Source of the DNA: Cephalothrix spiralis
Lineage: Eukaryota; Nemertea; Palaeonemertea; Archinemertea; Cephalotrichidae
Reading direction: 5' to 3'
Assembly (NCBI GenBank): GCA_032353305.1
Contig: JAUCNG010396701.1
Coordinates: 1 to 10,681, forward strand
DNA: 10,681 bases
Every line of letters starts with the position of its first letter. The stretch's first letter is position 1. Below, in pieces: positions 7,183 to 10,681 of this stretch. Made by a program: the position numbers and the translations under genes. The notes beneath the pieces are model-generated. The model saw nothing but the letters and a program-made list of their open reading frames with translations, searched no databases and had not been told where the DNA came from.

Positions 7183-7742
7183 TAAGTAGGTCACACTTAA
7201 GTGGTAAAAACTCTATGGATATAATTTTTTCCCCTACAGAATGACGTACATAATTTGAGGCCATGACATGTATTTTTCAATATCTATATATTTTTCAAGA
7301 TAAAAAACAATAGCCAACAAAGATTTCTGACGTTAGTAATGTTTTTCGAAACAGCTCGCTCTACAATAGAGCAACAATAGATGATCTTCCGTGTTAACGG
7401 CTCTTAATAGGATTGAATTATTTAATTGTGGTAAGTCTTTTAGGTGAAATACATGTATGCTAATGATAAACATAAATAATTCGTGATTTCTTATATTTTT
7501 TTCTAAAAAAACTGAATTTACTTAGTCTTGATTTGTGAGAGAGAAAATATATAACTAAATCATTTGTAATGCTTCTCATGTATTTTGAAGTCATATAAAT
7601 TTGTATACATTTTATGTGTATTTAACTTTAAGACATTTCTTGAAATTTTTCAAATTCACATGTAGGCCTACATACATATCTGATTGTATATATAGATTTA
7701 TTTTACAGTGTTCAAAAAAATTATATATAATAGTGAGATTAC
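7183..7742. other. AT-rich noncoding stretch, nothing recognised
   Basis: Follows the TAA-flanked MITE. It contains only short A/T runs and a 6-bp hairpin GCTCTA-CAA-TAGAGC near 7360. No gene or repeat is supported. Confidence 0.5.
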
Positions 7743-7890
7743 GTCATATTGTGACTTAATTATGAGTTGTCCATATCCTGCGCGCCGACTTCGCGTTATA
7801 ACTGGAGCGAACGTGGTCTGCTAGTTAAAAAAAAATAAAGCTACATAATTTTCCCGAAAGGACCAAAATTTAACTTTTTGGGGATATTTT

Positions 7891-7986
7891 GCCGGACACC
7901 CACCAAATTAGAGTACATACTCTAACTTTTTTCCTTTTCTTGCTGGACACCCACCAAATTAGAGTACGTACTCTAACTTTTATCTA
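7891..7986. repeat. Tandem repeat, two 51-bp units built on an 18-bp palindrome
   Basis: GGACACCCACCAAATTAGAG recurs with a 51-base period. Each unit contains TTAGAGTACRTACTCTAA; in the second unit (7959-7976) it is a perfect 18-bp palindrome, and in the first (7908-7925) the centre has one change. A degenerate third start (AAACACCCACC) follows near 7994. Confidence 0.75.
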
Positions 7987-8037
7987 ACTTCGTAAACACC
8001 CACCCCACCCCAGTAGGTGTCTGAGGTTGGAGTACAA

Positions 8038-8050
8038 CCCCCCCCCCCCC
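8038..8050. repeat. Homopolymer run of 13 C
   Basis: Uninterrupted C13, which on the minus strand is a G run. Its length may be uncertain because sequencing often miscounts such tracts. The sequence to its right, to about 8120, is richer in CpG than its surroundings. Confidence 0.8.
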
Positions 8051-8189
8051 TGGTTGATCTTAAGTCTCGTGATCGTTCGACGGCGGGGGTGTTGGATGGC
8101 GATACGGACCTTCGTATACTAAAGTAGCCCATAATAATACCGTGCTAAAGTACAGGTTTTTCCTGGATTTTTATATCCTGTACAAAATC

Positions 8190-8281
8190 AATGTACATAT
8201 AGTACAGATATCTACCTCTTGTTTACAAGAGTATTAATGTACATAGTACAGATATAGAACTCTTGTTTACTAGAGTAGCTT
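8190..8281. repeat. Tandem repeat, two 46-bp units
   Basis: AATGTACAT...AGTACAGATAT followed by CTCTTGTTTACNAGAGTA occurs twice with a period of 46 bases. Each unit contains a small hairpin; in the first unit it is CTCTTG-TTTA-CAAGAG. GTACAGG at about 8151 and CCTGTAC at about 8177 form an inverted pair just to the left, so the repeat may be part of a larger decayed element. Confidence 0.65.
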
Positions 8282-8713
8282 ATTATAATTTAACGGACTT
8301 TCTCAGATCCTAGAATAAAAATTATTTGTTTTGATCTTTTTAATGTTGCTATTATTGATAAAAATTCTATTTCGGGATATTTTTGAAATTATTAATGATT
8401 CATTAATTGCCTGTTATACATTTTAATTGGACACACTGTAATATCTTATCGTAATGGTATTTTTTTGTAAATAAGTGATACCTTAAGTGTCATACATTTT
8501 GTAGATATAATACTTAAACAAATTAAACAAATATAACGCGTTTTTACATATTATCATAAATGTCTTTAAAATATATCATTTGTTCATTGGAGAATTTTAA
8601 AAGCATCGATAGAAACAAATTAAATTATTTGATAATTTTTCTGTTTTTTAGAATTTACTTTCGTTTATAATTCAAATAATCAATTTACTTATAAGATAAC
8701 AGGGTTTAATAGA
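8282..8713. other. Very AT-rich stretch, nothing recognised
   Basis: Strongly AT-rich with many stops in all frames. I see no repeat boundaries, promoter or coding signal. Confidence 0.5.
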
Positions 8714-9229
8714 AGGGGTATGAAATCGATTTTTACCGCTTTTTTCCGTCACTTATACCGCAACGCGCATGTGCAATAATAAAAAAAAATTAATCGATTC
8801 AAGACTACGGAAGGCAACTTTTTAGTATACAGAGGCGTACGATTGGATAGTTTTTTAAAGCACATTCATAGATCTAGAAAACTAATGATTTTGGACGGCA
8901 GAAGTGAACGGCGAGCATGTCATAAATCTATTTTTATCATGTTTATACCCTTGTTGGGGGTTTGGGGCGTAGCCCCCAGAAGCTGAGCGAATTTAGCCAT
9001 GTAAGCCACCAAATAAGCTATTTTGATCATGGTTAGTTGATGATTTATTGATTTCACACGTCCACATTAATTTATGTCCACATCATTTATTCATTTTGTC
9101 CACATATCCACACCAATCTCAAAATGACCAAATTTGTCCAATGTCTACACAAGATCATGAATCCACGCGACAAATCGTGTGGGAAAATCCACCGTGGAAT
9201 TATAGCGGTCAAAATCGTTTCATACCCCT
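8714..9229. mobile_element. Putative non-autonomous DNA element with 26-27-bp inverted ends
   Basis: The left end reads AGGGGTATGAAATCGATTTT followed by TACCGCT. The reverse complement of the right end reads AGGGGTATGAAACGATTTTG followed by ACCGCT. That is a near match with one deletion and one substitution. The sequence between (about 0.5 kb) has no coding signal. It includes a G/C hairpin and repeated GTCCACAT words near 9060-9110. No exact target-site duplication was found, only TAATAGAA on the left and TTATAGAA on the right near the ends, so the true borders may be further out. Confidence 0.5.
8955..8978. repeat. G/C hairpin inside the inverted-ended element
   Basis: TGGGGG pairs with CCCCCA around a 12-base loop. 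Alternatively GGGGC-GTA-GCCCC forms a 5-bp stem inside it (8964-8976). It is strikingly GC-rich in an AT-rich setting. Function unknown. Confidence 0.5.
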
Positions 9230-9691
9230 GCTTATAGAATAATCCATTTCTTTATTTAAATTTTTAATTTGAATTGAATTTATAATAAAATGCCAACACT
9301 TATCTAAGTGTAAATACATACAAGAAACAATCGCTTCTTGTTTATCTTTTTAAAATGGCCACACAAAAATTCCTAAAAATAAACCTTCGTGTCTTCATTC
9401 GTGTCTTAATATGTGGTATCTGAAATTGTTTTATGTAGCTAAAATAACTCTCTTAATGTAACTCTGGTTGTATGAGCAAGTGACCACTCAAAAATGAGTT
9501 TAAGTCAACTCAATTTTGGAAATGTCTTTCTGCTAAAGTCGAAAATTTGTGTGAATAAGATTATTCAATTGTATCTGTGGTTTTGGCTTTTTTAGCGAAT
9601 TGTAGCCTAGAGGATACATTGTACCTATTAATATTCTCTGATTTAAAGAATAACGTTAAAGTTTTATATCAGTTCTTTTTAACTGTTTCAG
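9230..9691 (+). other. Presumed upstream sequence/intron of the plus-strand gene
   Basis: AT-rich sequence before the exon at 9692. Its last bases, TTCTTTTTAACTGTTTCAG, form a good 3' splice site, so at least one upstream, probably non-coding exon is expected. I could not locate it or a promoter. Confidence 0.4.
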
Positions 9692-9843
9692 CTTTTGTCA
9701 TGGCGGAAGCAGCAGTTGCTGGAGGAAAGTGGTTGATCAGCAAAATATTTGACAAGGCCAGGTTAAAAGCTGTTGAAGAATTAAAGGATGGGGATGTGGT
9801 TGACGATAGCTTGAGAACATTGTTAATGAATGATATAGATGAG
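9692..9843 (+). CDS. First coding exon of an unidentified gene
   Basis: The exon is bounded by TTTTTAACTGTTTCAG| and GATGAG|GTAATT. Coding starts at the ATG at 9700 (GTCATGG context: G at -3 and +4) and gives 48 codons ending in phase 0. The preceding eight bases would be 5' UTR. The peptide begins MAEAAVAGGKWLISKIFDKA and goes on with a Lys/Glu-rich helix and an acidic end (LLMNDIDE). It looks like two or three amphipathic helices and has no signal peptide. The frame is open back to an ATG at 9577, but that stretch is low-complexity and lies before a strong acceptor, so I prefer 9700. I do not recognise the family; an N-terminal helical adaptor of some larger protein is possible but unproven. 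The remaining exons lie beyond the window. Confidence 0.6.
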
Positions 9844-10415
9844 GTAATTTGTTTTCTATGGCATTTCTGGGAAATCTAATTTCAAGACAATTAAAACTTG
9901 AAACTGTTATCAAATTGTAAAAAATACTAAAAGTTCCTACGGAACGTTCCGTACGTTCAAACGTTTTAAAACGTACACCCAAGGCTATATATATTGCATA
10001 ATAATCATTTAATAACGTTGGAGATCATTGTTTCTACATAAAATAACAATATACGGTACATTTGAATTATATTGCTACTAAAAATAGCTATTCCGCTTTG
10101 TTTCACAAAATGCCTAAAAATTGCGATGACGTCAACACATGTATATATTAGAAAGTTGAAGAAAAATAAATTTCTTCCAAATTCGAAAAATATTCAGCGG
10201 ACGAATATCGATCGATAGCTTATCAATAGTAGATTACAAGTATATAATTAGAAAACACCGTTCAAATAGAAGATCATTAAAAATCAAGCAGCGCGCCTAA
10301 CGGCGACAGTTTTCAAAATATGCTATATCGGCCAATGGTTGTTAAAAAGAACTAACCAAGTACTAGGTCTATACGCAAATATTGCAAGTTCATATCCCTC
10401 ATTGCGCGCCTCATT
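9844..10415 (+). other. Intron after the plus-strand exon
   Basis: AT-rich sequence with no further exon that I can support. It holds two perfect palindromes at 9938-9974 and a TGACGTCA CRE-type word near 10127. Otherwise nothing was seen. Confidence 0.45.
9938..9974. repeat. Two adjacent perfect palindromes
   Basis: TACGGAACGTTCCGTA (9938-9953) is a perfect 16-bp palindrome. Seven bases later ACGTTTTAAAACGT (9961-9974) is a perfect 14-bp palindrome. They share the ACGTT core. Confidence 0.75.
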
Positions 10416-10540
10416 GTCAATGAAAATGCACCGGAGGGGGAATGTCAAAATAGCGCTGCTTAGCGCTAGCGCTAGGATCGCGCATAGCGGTGCTAGACAT
10501 CGCAGGCGGGGACACGTTTTGATCGCTATCTGTCGGTACA
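10416..10540. mobile_element. MITE family A, copy 4 (left end only)
   Basis: Matches the left arm of copy 1: GTCAATGAAAATGCACCGGA, TAGCGCTAGCGCTAGGATCG, ATAGCGGTGCTAGACATCGC and AGGCGGGGAC, ending near CGCTATCTGTCG. The outermost bases TGCACCA and most of the core and right arm are missing, at least to the window edge at 10681. It lies in the presumed intron of the plus-strand gene. Confidence 0.75.
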
Positions 10541-10681
10541 GGCTTACTATTAAAGACCCAACTTCCAATGATTATCATTGGAACGCATGCGCTGTGGCTG
10601 CGTATATGCTAACAGTACACCAGAGTACACGGATATAATCGATGAAATAAGTTACTACAGCATATAAACTTTACTAAACAA
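10541..10681 (+). other. End of window, nothing recognised
   Basis: No exon, repeat or regulatory site could be supported in the final 141 bases. The right half of MITE A copy 4 does not continue here recognisably. Confidence 0.4.

Noticed and set aside
7743-7817. Possible 75-bp minus-strand exon (T-rich tract then CAG acceptor, GAC|GTAATC donor, phase 0-0, peptide TTFAPVITRSRRAGYGQL...)
   Set aside because: Splice signals are fair and the block is unusually CpG-rich, but the peptide does not fit the missing ASH/MSP half-domain and no partner exon was found.
8050-8145. Possible minus-strand first coding exon starting ATGGGCTACTTTAG with peptide MGYFSIRRSVSPSNTPAVER
   Set aside because: It runs into the C13 tract with no convincing donor and no recognisable protein; CpG-rich sequence keeps frames open by chance.
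9048-9120. Possible minisatellite of GTCCACAT words
   Set aside because: Only three or four irregularly spaced copies; not a true tandem array.
9577-9699. Extension of the plus-strand protein upstream to an ATG at 9577
   Set aside because: The stretch is hydrophobic and low-complexity and is followed by a strong polypyrimidine-AG acceptor at 9690-9691, which makes it intron.
10323-10638. Open frames on both strands over the right end of the window
   Set aside because: Both are shadows of the GC-rich arm of MITE A copy 4.

Overview
This is a eukaryotic nuclear window. It is AT-rich, its coding sequence is broken into short exons with GT-AG junctions, and it is crowded with MITE-like and foldback repeats and a tRNA-derived SINE. 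The frequent ACATGTA-type words and the repeat style suggest a marine invertebrate, perhaps a bivalve or other mollusc. That placement is inference.

Minus strand, positions 1-5644: five exons of one gene, read from high to low coordinate (5644-5502, 3282-3129, 2467-2232, 1362-1189, 252-1), splice in compatible phase into about 319 continuous codons with no stop. The product is a run of ASH/MSP-type immunoglobulin-like domains. It matches my memory of the middle of DLEC1, an axoneme-associated protein of the HYDIN/CFAP class. The gene runs off the left edge, and no convincing upstream exon was found between 5645 and 10681. Either a very large intron follows, or the neighbouring plus-strand gene lies inside or opposite this locus.

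The introns hold most of the interesting material. A GC-ended, AT-cored MITE family with terminal inverted repeats occurs at least four times: complete at 586-1069, left-truncated at about 1618-1983, rearranged at 4507-4974, and a left-end fragment at 10416-10540. Other intronic items are a tRNA-derived SINE head (2517-2590) joined to a 295-bp foldback (2684-2978), a 42-bp-armed foldback (3870-4137), and a pogo/Tigger-like terminus (about 5185-5329).

Right half, 5645-9690: mostly AT-rich noncoding DNA. It contains a 239-bp MITE with TAA target-site duplications (6944-7182), two short tandem repeats built on palindromes (7891-7986 and 8190-8281), a run of 13 C, and a roughly 516-bp element bounded by a 26-27-bp inverted repeat (8714-9229).

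Plus strand, 9692-9843: one likely 5' coding exon, with an ATG at 9700 and good splice sites on both sides. It encodes a short helical N-terminus that I do not recognise. Its following intron carries a pair of adjacent perfect palindromes and the fourth MITE copy. No rRNA gene, intact tRNA gene, CRISPR array or transposase gene was seen.
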